This document shows, piece by piece, positions 1 to 12,136 of a stretch of DNA of 64,000 bases. Location: positions 698,001-762,000 of the forward strand of contig JAOTOL010001570.1 of NCBI GenBank assembly GCA_034440575.1. Direction: 5' to 3'. The first letter of the stretch is position 1. Each line of letters begins with the position of its first letter. Source of the DNA: Imbricaverruca yamaguchii (Eukaryota > Arthropoda > Thecostraca > Neoverrucidae). The translations under genes and the position numbers were made by a program. Under the pieces are notes generated by a model. That model was not told where the DNA came from and ran no database searches. It saw nothing but the letters and a program-made list of their open reading frames with translations.

Positions 1-645
1 GATGGGAAAGGAATTGAATACACGTTTTACTGCCAAAGTTCATATGATTGATGCCACCAGAAAACTGTTAAGGTACATGAAAGACTTGGGAGATATGATA
101 AAGCTTTGGAATATTTCTTAAGTATATTTTTGTCTCGAGTTGTGGCCGCGTTGTGGGCTGAGTAATTGAGGACTTACAATTTGCGTGCTACCCGTGGCTG
201 TGTCTGGAGTGGGTATGACAGGGCTGATTAGTTTGGATCTGCGAATGTATAGAGCGTATTGTACTTAATCATTTATATATGGTAAACATATCCACACCCG
301 AAAATCACCAAAAATACTAGAAGCCGATCTAACTAGCTGACAGGCTCCACAGGCTACCCGTCGCCACAAATTCTCACAGTGGTAAATCAGCAAGCGTTAG
401 AAATTTCTGCTTCCAAACCATTCTTGAATGAAATCAACCCTCACCATCTTCGTGCTTCGATTTGGTGACACGTTATGCTTTGCGAGGCACCAAATTTGCA
501 TTTTCGGAAGGCCGTATATGTTTCAGGTTGCTTCCTCTGCAAAGCATAGCATGCAAAGAATACATGTATCGAAATATCTTGGACAAACATGACTCTGGGT
601 GTGTTTAGGTATCTTCAAGGCCATGAATAGCAGTCTTGGGCACCC
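1..645. other. Unannotated AT-rich flank
   Basis: No long open frame, recognised domain or tandem structure. The last part borders the TTAA-flanked element at 646. Confidence 0.5.
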
Positions 646-1481
646 TTAACCCGCTCGTCTTTCCGGTAAAATCCTCATACCCCGTCTCGTGGGGGGGGGG
701 CGGAGAGTAACCCTCTCTAAAATATAAACTAAGCGTCACACGAAAACGAAAATGGAGTCATCAGAAAGCGCTCGACGAGTACGGTCCCGATCCACCCATG
801 AAAAAAAAATATGGAAGGTGACGTCACTAGATTTTCACGACTTTTCATGACTTACATTATGTTTTTGGCTCTGGGGAGTTCATTTTGGGGGATATTTGGG
901 GAAAAATTGGAATCAGAAAAGTACAGCGAACTCGCCCAGGACGATGCAATTGTTTGCCCCCCCCCCAAAAAGTAAAAAAATATTTTTTTCGTTTAAATTT
1001 CAAATATTTGAGTTTTCAAGTTTTCTTTAATTTTCCTTTTCTCGTGGGTAGAGCAGACCGATAACCGTTGTTGGAAGTCAACGTGCCCTCATAAAAATAT
1101 TATTGCTTTACCCAGAATCTTCTATTTGAATTGCAAGAGGGAAATATGCAAAATTTACATGTAGTCAAAAACGAGAGAAAAAAAATTCCCCTCGTACGTT
1201 TTCTTGCATCCCTAAAGATAAGCAAACCCTGAAGGTTTCATTAAAATATCAGTATCCATTAAAGCGTGACGACTGGCTGAACTTCTTTTGAGGTGAACTC
1301 ACTTGACCATGACTAATTCGTCGACCCTAGATGATCTGATTTAAAATGTTGATGCAGCATTCCAAATTGATGTGAGAAAAGGTATGCCAAGTTTTGGCGC
1401 GATGCCGCGCGCCGTTCGTTCACTATCTGCGAAAAACCTGTGGGGGGGGCGGTTGAAGACCCCCGAGATGAGACGGGTTAA
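646..1481 (+). mobile_element. TTAA-flanked MITE-like element, copy 1 (piggyBac-type target)
   Basis: The element starts TTAACCCG and ends CGGGTTAA, so short inverted ends abut a TTAA duplication as in piggyBac-superfamily elements. The interior has long A and T runs, G runs near both ends and no transposase reading frame, so it would be non-autonomous. Copies in the opposite orientation lie at 13267 and 60563. Confidence 0.7.
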
Positions 1482-1649
1482 GCACGGCCGCCAACGTCGT
1501 ATTCATATTCGCATTAAGCAACGAGTTCGCCAGATATATTTCGTATTCGTATTCGCATTTAGCGACTTGTATATGTCCGTTTCAGACAACCATCACACGT
1601 GCGTTTGCATGCACAAACACGCTAGAGGCAACTACATAGGTGTCAAATA

Positions 1650-2130
1650 ATCATTTTAACGGTGAAGGTCCAGCCAAAGCTGGTTTATTCGGTCACCTGG
1701 ATTTTTTATGCCAAACCAGCCCAAATCTAGGATCAAGCGATAGGCCGTGGTAAACACTCGTACCACATTTCAAACCGGGACATATCAAGGTGAAACATCA
1801 AGTTCAAAAGTTTGCTCGATATATCAGATGGTGATATTGAAGCGATAATGACCGAACGTGAAGTTCGGTTGCTATCGCCTCAATTTCTACGACATCGGCA
1901 TCATTCGAAGTGGCTTGTTGTGTGGTATCTGAAAGTTGATCAAAGGAGTTATTTTTCAATGTCAAAGGCCAAACCATTTTTTTCTCGGGCATGTCGCATT
2001 TATTCGTTTCCGTCCAAGCACACCAACGTCTCGTATCAAGCGAAAGCACGTGGTCAACCCTCGAGATATATTTAAAACCGAGACATGTCTAGGTCAAACT
2101 TCGAGGCGAAAGGTTCGTTTGACTCCTTCC
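1650..2130 (-). repeat. Divergent satellite units, left block
   Basis: Two units about 300 bases apart, anchored on 'aaaccgggacatatcaag' (about 1773) and 'aaaaccgagacatg' (about 2072), with shared 'gaagcgataatgaccgaa' and 'cattcgaagtgg' stretches. These are reverse complements of the array at 19290-20520. Confidence 0.65.
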
Positions 2131-2359
2131 ATTGCTTCACGTTTGGTTTTGGTTGCTATGTCTTCAAGTTGCATTCATTTGTGCCATTCGACATGACTTG
2201 TTTCGCTGTGCTATGAAGTTTAGAAAAAAAATTATAGAAGAAAGTGATTTTCCCAGTCGCATCACATTATTATTTTGTCTTCCCTAAAGCCTACACTAGT
2301 ATCAAGCGGTAGCACGTAGTTCATCCGCTCGGTCTCCACTTTCAGACGCCAATAACGTG

Positions 2360-2985
2360 GGCAGTCCAACGTTGCCATTATAATTATTGACGTCCGAGTA
2401 ATTCCGGAGATGCATCAAAATATGTACCGATGAAATCAGTCTTGGACCCAATGGTTAATTTGCCATAGGGTTTAGCATGGGACCACGCGGGACTGGAAAT
2501 CGCGACACCTTCGATTTTTCACAAAATCGCCACAAACGTATATAGTGCCAAAACACGTAGACAACTATCGCTGTTTCCCGGGGCATCGAAAGATGTGACC
2601 TCCAGAGGTCAACGAGTTCCGGTTCGATTTTGGACTTTGACCTATATGTGTGGATGGAGCATGCGACTGTCATTAGCTGGCATGCTCAAGTCGTAATGGA
2701 AGAAAGCAAATCAATGACGCTTCAAATCTTAAGCGAAATTTCAAACGTCAAGGAGCCACGTGACCTTGCCAGGTAAGAGGTCATGTCAGGTAAGGAAGTA
2801 AATATGACGACATGTGCATACAAGACACAGATGACAATCCAACGGTGGCATCACAATCATTGACGTCCGATTAATTCCGGAGATATATCAACATATGTTC
2901 AAATGAAATCAGTTCTGGACCAAATGGTTTATTCGCTATAGGGTTTAGCATGGGACCATGTGCGACTGGAAATTGCTAGCCCTTA
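2360..2985. repeat. Direct repeat pair of about 150 bases
   Basis: The stretch at about 2363-2510 recurs at about 2835-2985, roughly 473 bases apart, with shared 'attgacgtccga', 'taattccggaga', 'gaaatcagt' and 'atagggtttagcatgggac'. The copies are clearly diverged. The DNA between has no recognised feature. Confidence 0.7.
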
Positions 2986-3099
2986 AGAAAAGTCGAAGGG
3001 GATTCTGCGTGATTGATTAGGGATCTTGGGACTAACGTGTCACCGAGTTGCAGCGAAATCGAAGAGATCGTTGATTTCTGCCGAATATGAATGTTGAAC

Positions 3100-3335
3100 T
3101 CCTGCCAACTTCACGGACGTCTGGTTGAACCTGTTTGGAGGTGACCTCACTTGACCTTGGCTCCCTCGTTGACCCTAGATGACCTGACCTCAAAATTTTG
3201 ATACAACGTGCCAAATTGATGTGGGAAAAGGTATGCAAATTTCGGCGTGCTGCCGCCCGGGCCATTCTTTCACAGCCCACGGAAAACTCTAGGGGGTTGT
3301 CAATGAACCCTGCCCCTCGGGATGGCGCGGGTTAA
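3100..3335 (+). mobile_element. TTAA MITE-like element, 3' fragment
   Basis: Matches the last part of copy 1 (1270-1481), including 'gaccctagatga' and 'caaattgatgtg', and ends GCGCGGGTTAA. The left part is missing or too diverged to see. Confidence 0.6.
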
Positions 3336-3339
3336 ATAT

Positions 3340-3660
3340 CAAGTAACATTTGGATCCAGGACAAGTCAAGGTCAAACCTCAAGGTCAAATATTAGGTTAA
3401 ACTTTTCGAAGTCCTCGCGTTTCGATGCTATGGCTTCGATTTCCATCAATTGGATGTCATTTGAAGCGGTTTGTCATACGATATGAGCAAGTTGGTACAT
3501 CGAAACAAGCCTAAATGTCAAAAGATGAATCTGATTCTTCGGTCGCCCCACATTTCTCGTTTTCGCCCAAACCTACCCAGATCCATTATCAAGCCCGTGG
3601 TGAAACCTTGAGCAACATTTGGCAACCGGAACATGTCAAGGTTTAACACGCGCCCTGGAG
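3340..3660 (-). repeat. Satellite unit
   Basis: One further unit of the 'ggtcaaa' satellite, running from the 'aggtcaaacctcaaggtc' stretch to 'ggcaaccggaacatgtcaagg'. Same orientation as the block at 1650. Confidence 0.55.
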
Positions 3661-4640
3661 GGCCTCTGAAAATTACGCGCACTGGAGGGGGCGGATTCCG
3701 CCCCCTTAAGATCTCGGCTTCTCTTAAGGCTAGAGCAACGAAATTCACAGGGTGGATGGGTACGATAGTGATCTTTATTATCTGGAGATTGAACGACCTT
3801 AGGTCCATATCTTCAAGGTCAAATGAGAACAACATAACACAATTTTCTGGTTGTGCGTGGCTTGGCTTGTCATTGTTATGGATCGCTGTGATTGTGTTTA
3901 TATGTTGAAAAATTTGTATTAATGATGTTTTGGACATTACGAATGATGCAATACAAAGGCCAGATCCGCCATTTGGCCTCAGGTCACCTATATAGTAGCA
4001 CTTTATCAGGTCATTACCTGCTCCAGTTATCGGAACTGGGCTGCCCACCCGACTGCTCCGTTGGGTGGCTCGGCACAATCGACTTCGCAAAGAAAGGAAT
4101 GAAATACATGAATGTTTATGCTTGGATAAATACACGGAAACGCTTAGGCACACAATGACAAACAGTATATTTTCGGATGTGTAGGGAGTAACATGCAAAG
4201 TGACATCAATCACATGACGGTCACTTGCATTTATGACAACATTCCAGTTGACCAAGTTTGGTTCCATTAGCCTGTCATGAACTTGATCTGACTTGACTTT
4301 GGCGACCTAACATGATTTATATTATATGGCATAACAATATGCATCATACAAGTCGCTAGTATTGTCAGGAACCTTTCCCTTTTGCCAATATACGGGTAGC
4401 ACATCAGCGCCGACTTTTGTGGTCTAGTGCTGCGATTATTTTTACATTAACGGCCCCTAATTTCAAAAATTTTTCGGCAGAGTTTCATTTTGCTTGCTTT
4501 AAGCAATTCGCCGGTCATTTCGAATCAGGTACACAAACAATGGCGTATAACGGCAGGTAAAATCTGGAGTTATCTACGAAAAATCGGAGTGGTGGGCGGA
4601 TGTCGCCCCCCTTCCTCCATGGCGCGTTTTAACGTCAAGA
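3660..4640. other. Mixed degenerate repeats, no gene
   Basis: Contains decayed ends that resemble the TTAA element (about 3660-3720 and 4590-4635). The open frames here overlap satellite DNA and show no domain. Confidence 0.4.
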
Positions 4641-4935
4641 TCCAAGGTTGATTTGAATTTTTCGTTATTGGTCACTGTGGCTTTAATTTGCCCCAGGTGA
4701 GTGCCATTCTAAGTAGCTTGCTGTGCCGTATTAGAAAGATAAGAAGCCGAATTAATTACAAAGGTGGAAGGTCTAGTCGATATATTTGGTCGTCTCGAAA
4801 GTTTTTTCTTCGACAAAGCGTACCCACAGTCCTCTTATATCTTATATCAATCAACAGTCCTCGAGTAACATTTCAAACCTGGACATGTCAATACCAAACC
4901 TAAAGGTCAAAAGTTAGTTGCAATTGTATTCGAAG
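4640..4935 (-). repeat. Satellite unit
   Basis: Another decayed unit of the same satellite, ending in 'caaacctggacatgtcaat' near 4875-4895. Confidence 0.5.
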
Positions 4936-5039
4936 TATTCGCGCTTCGTCACCATGGCTTCAATTTCCATCAAGTGGCTGTCATTCGACGTGATGTGAGG
5001 TACTCCAGCAAACTGTTCAGAATCCAAATTAGTTTCAGG

Positions 5040-5640
5040 GTCGAAGGTCGAATGGGTTAATGGTTCAACGGAAGCGGTCAAATTTGTGGGAGAAGCCACC
5101 CCTAGACTGCGTGATTTGATAATCAGCTGGAGTTCATAGCAGCAAGAGAGCAAAACGCAGCACTCAGGGGTGGAACCAGAAATTGTCATGAGGAGCTTGT
5201 CTAGAGGAGCACCATTTCTTTCAAGGGGCGCCACTACGAAAGTACCGGGAGGGGCGCCTCCGGCTGAAACATTCAAAGGGGTGTACTCGGGCCTTTCGGG
5301 AGGGACGCATTTGCTTCCAAGGTGGCGCCATTTTCTCTCAGAGGGGTGCCTCTGGCTTAAAAATTCGAGGGAGTACACTCGAACCATTCCCGAGGGCGAA
5401 TTTACCCACCTGAAGGGATGCCAGGCCCTGGGAGCACATGGCCCAATGCCACCTCATATATCCACCCTTGATTTTTATTGCATCGAAATATGTTCCCGTA
5501 AAGCAGGAAAGCAGGGGGAAAGGTGAGTGCAAATCCATACTTACTACAAAGACCATCGCCCAATATTTTCTGTTTTCCTGTTACAAAAGGGGAAAGTTTT
5601 AGCGAAGTTACAGCATTGCTCTATGATGATTGTGAAATCT
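5040..5640 (+). repeat. Dispersed repeat, inverted relative to 12680-13266
   Basis: Shares 'gataatcagctggagttcatag', 'ggcgccact' and the later segment with 'acatttcgatgcaatg'-like sequence with the reverse complement of 12680-13266. Open frames inside are not conserved between the two copies, so I treat it as non-coding. Confidence 0.65.
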
Positions 5641-6235
5641 GACCCAGCCGTAAACGTAAATATGAGTGCTAGTGGGCATAAATCAGCAATGAAATTTGCT
5701 AATTTTTGCCAAACATTTTGTTCCAAGAATATTAGATTCAACAACGGTAAATATCCTCCGGTACATGCGTAGGACACCGGTAGCCTGGAGGAAATCACCA
5801 GCAATACATATCTGTTTCTGAAAGAGGGATACCTAGCTATAGTGATATAGCACGAAGCAATCAGTCTTTTGCTCAATATATATGCATTTTCGTATATTTT
5901 CAGTAATATAAAGATGGCATGCCTTCGTGTATAGCTTGGCGTGTCTTCAGCTAACTTCACTGGTGGGGAGCATAAATCGTTGCTGAAACACCTGACATAC
6001 CGTGCTCTACACAAACATAATACCAGCTGGTGAAGTCAGTCACAGCAGACTTGCTTGGCTTCCAGGCAGAGCCACGACTAAGGAAATAGATAATTAATCA
6101 AATCCATCAACATACGCAGTGCTTAGTGGACCACAAAGAAGTAACACTTGCAGAGCAACATAGACATGTCTATTCATTATTACATCACAGCTATTTAGGC
6201 TGCCGTCAGTCATACGCAACTGTCGGCGGGTGAGG
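5640..6235. other. Unannotated stretch
   Basis: No recognised domain, repeat or tandem array. The 156-aa minus-strand frame at 5544-6014 shows no family features. Confidence 0.4.
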
Positions 6236-6242
6236 TCACATA

Positions 6243-6350
6243 TGGGGCTCTACCTCATCGCCGGTACACCGAGGCAGCTGTATCCAGAGTTCACGAACGA
6301 GGATGTGACCAAGCCTGTGATCACTCTGCATCGACAGAGTGGCACGTCTT
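6243..6350 (+). other. Possible isolated coding exon (weak)
   Basis: An open stretch beginning ATG reads GLYLIAGTPRQLYPEF and onward to a TGA at about 6350, with G/C-rich third positions unlike the flanking DNA. No splice acceptor of quality and no known domain. It sits directly beside the 46-bp minisatellite, in the way that exons sit beside minisatellites elsewhere in the window. Confidence 0.15.
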
Positions 6351-6534
6351 GACCGGCCGGACGGCGAGGCAGACGTCGGCGCCGCCGTCGCTGATCTCCG
6401 GTGACGAGAGCGCCGCGTGTGCCGCTGATCCGCGGCGAAGGCGGCCGCCACTCCCTGGATCGCGAGTCGTCTGTCTGCAGGTCCGTGTGACGGCCGGGGT
6501 GCGGCACCCGGCAGCCGGCAGCCGGTCGATCCGC

Positions 6535-7745
6535 CGCACCGGTGGGCCGCGCGTCAGCTGGGCGGACTGTCGGCCACTGTCGCGCCGGTGGGCTGCGCGT
6601 CAGCTGGGCGGACTGTCGGCCACTGTCGCACCGGTGGGCTGCGCGTCAGATGGGCGGACTGTCGGCCACTGTCGCGCCGGTGGGCTGCGCGTCAGCTGGG
6701 CGGACTGTCGGCCACTGTCGCACCGGTGGGCTGCGCGTCAGATGGGCGGACTGTCGGCCACTGTCGCGCCGGTGGGCCGTGCGTCAACTGGGCGGACTGT
6801 CGGCCACTGTCACGCCGGTGGGCTGCGCGTCAGCTGGGCGGACTGTCGGCCACTGTCGCGCCGGTGGGCTGCGCGTCAGCTGGGCGGACTGTCGGCCACT
6901 GTCGCGCCGGTGGGCTGCGCGTCAGCTGGGCGGACTGTCGGCCACTGTCACGCCGGTGGGCTGCGCGTCAGCTGGGCGGACTGTCGGCCACTGTCGCGCC
7001 GGTGGGCCGCGCGTCAGCTGGGCGGACTGTCGGCCACTGTCGCGCCGGTGGGCCGCGCGTCAGCTGGGCGGACTGTCGGCCACTGTCACGCCGGTGGGCT
7101 GCGCGTCAGCTGGGCGGACTGTCGGCCACTGTCGCGCCGGTGGGCTGCGCGTCAGCTGGGCGGACTGTCGGCCACTGTCGCGCCGGTGGGCTGCGCGTCA
7201 GCTGGGCGGACTGTCGGCCACTGTCGCACCGGTGGGCCGCACGTCAGTTGAGCGGAATATTGGCCACTGTCGCACCGGTGGGCTGCGCGTCAGCTTGGCG
7301 GACTGTCGGCCACTGTCGCGCCGGTGGGCTGCGCGTCAGCTTGACGGACTGTCGGCCACTGTCGCACCGGTGGGCTGCGCGTCAGCTGGGCGGACTGTCG
7401 GCCACTGTCGCACCGGTGGGCTGCGCGTCAGCTGGGCGGACTGTCGGCCACTGTCACGCCGGTGGGCTGCGCGTCAGCTTGGCGGACTGTCGGCCACTGT
7501 CGCACCTGTGGGCTGCGCGTCAGCTGGGCGGACTGTCGGCCACTGTCGCACCGGTGGGCCGCGCGTCAGATGGGCGGATTGTCGGCCACTGTCGCGCCGG
7601 TGGGCCGCACGTCAGCTGGGCGGACTGTCGGCCACTGTCGCACCGGTGGGCTGCGCGTCAGCTGGGCGGACTGTCGGCCACTGTCGCGCCGGTGGGCTGC
7701 GCGTCAACTGGGCGGAGGACAGACTCTGCCGTGCGTACTGGACAG
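6535..7745. repeat. 46-bp GC-rich minisatellite, about 26 copies
   Basis: The unit is 46 bases and includes 'ggtgggctgcgcgtcagctg' and 'ggcggactgtcggccactgt'. Copies differ by single bases (gcgcc/gcacc/acgcc, gct/gcc). Because 46 is not a multiple of three and the unit lacks stops in any forward frame, all three forward frames are open for 300-400 codons. Those frames are repeat artefacts, not genes. Confidence 0.97.
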
Positions 7746-7990
7746 ACTAGGCCGTGCACTCCGGACAGACTTTGACGTGCACTCCGGACAGGGTCTGCCA
7801 TGTGCGCCGAGCATGCTATGCCGCGCGTGCCGCACAGCCTCTGCAGTGTACGCCCAGCATACAGCTACGAACAGAAACACCAGCAGGAGTTTGGCACGAC
7901 CACAGCGTTCAATGTTTGCGGTTCACACTTCCGATGCGTTTTCTCCTCTATTTGTGAGTATCATTATCAGGAGTGGCCAGCTCACGTGAG
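7746..7990. other. Minisatellite edge with short related repeats
   Basis: Two or three copies of a roughly 25-base unit around 'actccggacag' (7735-7800), then unique sequence with no recognised feature. Confidence 0.5.
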
Positions 7991-8480
7991 ACATTCGAAG
8001 CGGCCGGTTTCGGGCCTGCCGTTTGGCCTCGCAACAGCACCACGCATTCGAGGGTCGCGCGACGCCGCCGCAGCCGGGCGGCTATTTTCACCCGCCATCG
8101 GTCAAGCCGGCTAAATCAGACCACTACGTGGCGTCGGCGGCCCCCGCTCGGCCGCGAATAGTCGTCAGATGATTCAACCGAACGCCGGCGACACGAATAG
8201 TCGGAGCGGCGGCGGTGCCATTCAGCAGGTCGGCCGGCCGTCGCCGCCTCATCAATCGCGGCCTATTTCGGCCGGCGCCGCCGCCGAATTGATCGGCGCC
8301 TGCATTCCGCAAGGAGGTGGCGGTCCGTTTTGAGCCGGGTCGGCGCGCGCCGACAGGTCACGCCGCGCAGTTCGGACGTCGTCAATCATAAATGCCGGAC
8401 CGGAATAGCGCCGATGTCGGTCCGATAGGGCAGAACGCCGGCGTCGGCGACACGGTGACGCCTGCTTGACGATCACGAGG
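7990..8480. other. GC- and CpG-rich stretch
   Basis: Dense in CG dinucleotides with several overlapping short open frames on both strands. It could be a promoter-type CpG cluster or a former minisatellite edge. I see no exon that I can support. Confidence 0.35.
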
Positions 8481-10280
8481 TCTGACGAAAGTCATAAGAC
8501 GCAAAAGTACTTGATTAATTGTGTGCAGCCAGAAGCGGAATAGCGTGGTCTACGCCTTGCACACAGTGGAGCCTTTCTGATCCGCTTCGTCCACGATCGA
8601 TGCATGTCAAAGTAAACTTAGGAATGATGGAGCGAAATGTGACAGCCAATCCACTGTATAGGAACTCAAAATATCATCTAGACATGGGAAGGCAACGTTG
8701 TTTGCACACCATCACTCAACATCGGACGAGATTATGAGGTCCCTGACAACAAATTGCACGTCTGTTTGTAATAGGTGCAGTGCGGTGACTCATGTAGGAT
8801 GAGCGGGCTTTCTGCTCTGAAAAACATACCGTGGTCCCATCAATTCCACAAGATAAATTTGTTAGTTTTCTGTACCTGTTTACATGTCCGAAAAATTGTG
8901 TTGTTGTATTTAATCAAACCTATTAATTGCTTAATAAGTATTGGTGTTTAGGGTCGAATCGACTGCAATGGTCATGCAGCACCGAATAATCATCGTTCCA
9001 CAGCAAATTTTATCGACATTTTATGGTGTCGTCTGATTTCACACTGCCTAATATCGGACACGTAAGGCCTTCCCTTTCTCCGCGGTACAGTACGAGTAGG
9101 ATCCTGGTAGGAGTAACTGGATGCAGATGAGCGAAGGGGGCAGCTAGTTACGACCGTCCACCGACGTCAAATCTTTACTGCTAATTTCTGTGATCTCGGC
9201 GTAACTTCATCATAAATGTGGCCTTTTATGTGGAAACTGGTGCTTTGTTATCGGCAACGATTGCGAGCCGAGTCTGCCGGTGACGTCACACGCCACTTTA
9301 GTGAGCTGTGACGACAGCGGCGCCGAGGGCTGCAGGATGTAATCCGGGAATAAATCGTGACACATGTCCATCAGTGCGCCGCGCAGCGCGCAATTGCAGT
9401 CGTGGGCCCTGCAGTGTGGTCAGCCCGTCGTGCGCCGGCTGGCCAGCGAACCACGCCGGAGCCAGTAGCGGAGTCGTGCGGCGTAGGCCAGACTGAGGAG
9501 ACGCGTGCTCGTCGCGGGAAGTCCCTTGCCGAGGGTCTGCGGCGGTGCGCATTCCCCGGCTCCGTTGGCGTCCCACGACGCAGTTGGCTCAGTGGGGGAT
9601 CTGCGCAGTATGCCGTAGCCGTGTGACTTCGAAGGCCACCGAAGTGATACCGCTACCTCCGAGCAGAGCTGGGATGTTGACCAGGCCAGATGTCAAGTCG
9701 CGGGGGCACGCAATGCCACTAACTCGACACAATCGCTAAGCTGGAGGCGACTAAAACCTACAACAGCAACCGGGATCTAAACCAGGCAACATTCCGTTAG
9801 GCAGATACCTTTTCAGAAGGGTGTCTAAGGTAAACTGAGCACTCCTGATGGAGCTTTTGAAAAGGTGCTTCTTTGCGGTTGGTTTGTTTTCTGGTTCCCA
9901 TCGCAACCTCAAAGCCAATGTGTAAATAGCCCCTAATGGTGATCAAGTAAATCGAGATGCCACTCAAACGCCGTCGCCTGAAGTCGAAACACCACCCGTT
10001 GGCCTATGAAAACATCCACAAAATGGAGCCTGTGTCCCATGTCCATTATAAACCTCGCCGGTGCAAGGTGTTGACACAATCCCTAATAAAGCCTTCTTTC
10101 TCGACCACGGATGAAGGCGCTCCAGTGCGCGAGACTAACTTGTTTACGTGATTGGAACCTTCACGAGCCGCACCATGTGTACATTTGAAGATATCAGATC
10201 AAGCATTGTCAGCCTTTCGTTCCCCTTGCTAAAACCATGATAACTTCGCTCAGTCGTCTTCTTTCATGCTACTTTCTTCC
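8480..10280. other. Unannotated stretch
   Basis: Contains one copy of the short dispersed 'atcgactgcaatggtc' motif (about 8945-8990). No reading frame with family features. Confidence 0.4.
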
Positions 10281-10287
10281 ATGCATC

Positions 10288-10332
10288 CAGGCGAAGCGCA
10301 AGCTAATTCCATATGAATTAGCTTGCGCTCCG
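10288..10332. repeat. Hairpin with 20-base arms
   Basis: Arms 10288-10307 and 10313-10332 are reverse complements with a single mismatch and a five-base loop (catat). The arm contains 'gcgcaagctaattc'. Function unknown. Confidence 0.85.
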
Positions 10333-10689
10333 CCCATCTCAAGTACCGATCTACTTGGCTCGAAAAACTCTGAATGCGTAGTGACCTAGAAATGCAACGA
10401 ACTAATGTTCGACCGTAGTAAAAAGAAGTGCATGTCCTCACCCAATCCGTGAGGCAATCTCTGACCTGACGTCGCCCCTGTGACGCTCCATCCGAGCGCG
10501 TGAAGGGTGCGCCGGTGACCTTCCCTCGGCAGGGCGCGCCTCAACAAGACGACATCAGAGCACGACATCGGAGCAGCGGGAAGGCGGCGACGCCGACAGA
10601 CGCCACGTCACTTCCGACGCGCCGTCGGAGGTTGCCGACGGTCTGATGGCGGTGCCAGCCGCTCTCGACAGAGGCATCAGAGGCCACGC

Positions 10690-11615
10690 GGGAGGTCCGG
10701 GAGGTGCGGGCAGCCGGAGAGGCGCGGGCTGTCCGGGGCAGGCCGTCCGGGAGGTGCGGGCAGCCCGAGAGGCGCGGGCTGTCCGAGGAAGGCCGTCCGG
10801 GGGGTGCGGGCAGCCGGGGATGCGCGGGCTGTCCGAGGCTCGCAGTCCGCGAGGGGCGGGCTGTCTGAGGCTGGTAGTCCGCGAGGTGCGGGCAGCCGGA
10901 GAGGCGCGGGCTGTCCGAGGCAGGCCGTCCAGGAGGTGTGGGCAGCCGGAGAGGCGTGGGCTGTCCGAGGCAGGCCGTCCGGGAGGTGTGGGCAGCCGGA
11001 GAGGCGCGGGCTGTCCGGGGCAGGCCGTCCGGGAGGTGTGGGCAGCCGGAGAGGCGCGGGCTGTCCGGGGCAGGCCGTCCGGGAGGTGTGGGCAGCCGGA
11101 GAGGCGCGGCTGTCCGAGGCAGGCCGTCCAGGAGGTGTGGGCAGCCGGAGAGGCGCGGGCTGTCCGGGGCAGGCCGTCCGGGAGGTGTGGGCAGCCGGAG
11201 AGGCGCGGCTGTCCGAGGCAGGCCGTCCGGGAGGTGTGGGCAGCCGGAGAGGCGCGGCTGTCCGAGGCAGGCCGTCCGGGAGGTGCGGGCAGCCGGGGAT
11301 GTGCGGCTGTCCGAGGCTCGCAGTCCGCGAGGGCCGGGCTGTCCGAGGCTCGCAGTCCGCGAGGGGCGGGCTGTCTGAGGCTGGTAGTCCGCGAGGTGCG
11401 GGCAGCCGGAGAGGCGTGGCTGTCCGAGGCAGGCCGTCCGGGAGGTGCGGGCAGCCGGGGATGCGCGGCTGTCCGAGGCTCGCAGTCCGCGAGGGGCGGG
11501 CTGTCTGAGGCTGGTAGTCCGCGAGGTGCGGACTGTCCGAGGCTGCTAGTCCGCGAGGTGCGGGCTGTCCTAGGCGGGCCGTCCGGGAGGTGCGGGCAGC
11601 CGGATAGGCGCGGTC
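10690..11615. repeat. 49/50-bp GC-rich minisatellite, about 18 copies
   Basis: The main unit is 50 bases, including 'ggcaggccgtccgggaggtg' and 'ggcagccggagaggcgcg'; a 49-base form lacks one G. Higher-order blocks recur with 'gctcgcagtccgcgagg'. The long frames on both strands are repeat artefacts. Confidence 0.95.
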
Positions 11616-11929
11616 GGCCGGCCGCCAGCAAATTAATGGGCAGGTGGAAGGCAACGTCGCCAGACGGCACTAGCGCCGGCACTATTCATGAGGTGTCGCG
11701 ACCAGACGAACGCCTACCCACGTGTCGGCGCCTGTGCTGAGTGTCTCGGCGGTAATGGACCGTTTGACAGACCAAGCTCGGGTCGGCGAGGCATTCCACG
11801 AAGTGCATGCAGTTGGGAGTGGAGAACCGGAAGTTGACGTGCATTAAATCGCAGCTGGCTGCATTTGTGTCGCGTCGCAACGGTCGTCCCCATTCAGCTG
11901 ACGCTGACGTTACCATAATTACACCCTAA

Positions 11930-12136
11930 TAACAGCTGGCGTGACCATGATGCCATCAAGATAAAGCTGACGTCATAATGATGCCACCCCAATAATGCTG
12001 ACGCCACCATGATGCCACCACAATAAAGCTGGCGTCACCATGATGCCACCCCAATACCACTAAGGTCACCATGATGCTGCCCCAAAAACTCTGAGGGGTC
12101 ACCATGATGCCGTCCCAATAACGCTGAGGTCACCAT
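11930..12136. repeat. Tandem repeat of about 34 bases, six copies
   Basis: Units centre on 'caccatgatgccaccccaat' followed by 'aa/acgctgacgtc'. Copies are diverged. Confidence 0.85.

Noticed and set aside
3518..4267. 249-codon minus-strand frame
   Set aside because: Covers satellite and decayed MITE sequence and shows no domain or similarity that I recognise.
6349..7775. Three long overlapping plus-strand frames (300, 402 and 395 codons)
   Set aside because: They are phase-shifted readings of a stop-free 46-base minisatellite, with no start context, domain or codon bias independent of the repeat.
10555..11740. Long Pro/Arg/Gly-rich frames on both strands (up to 375 codons)
   Set aside because: Produced by the 49/50-base minisatellite; equal openness on both strands argues against coding.
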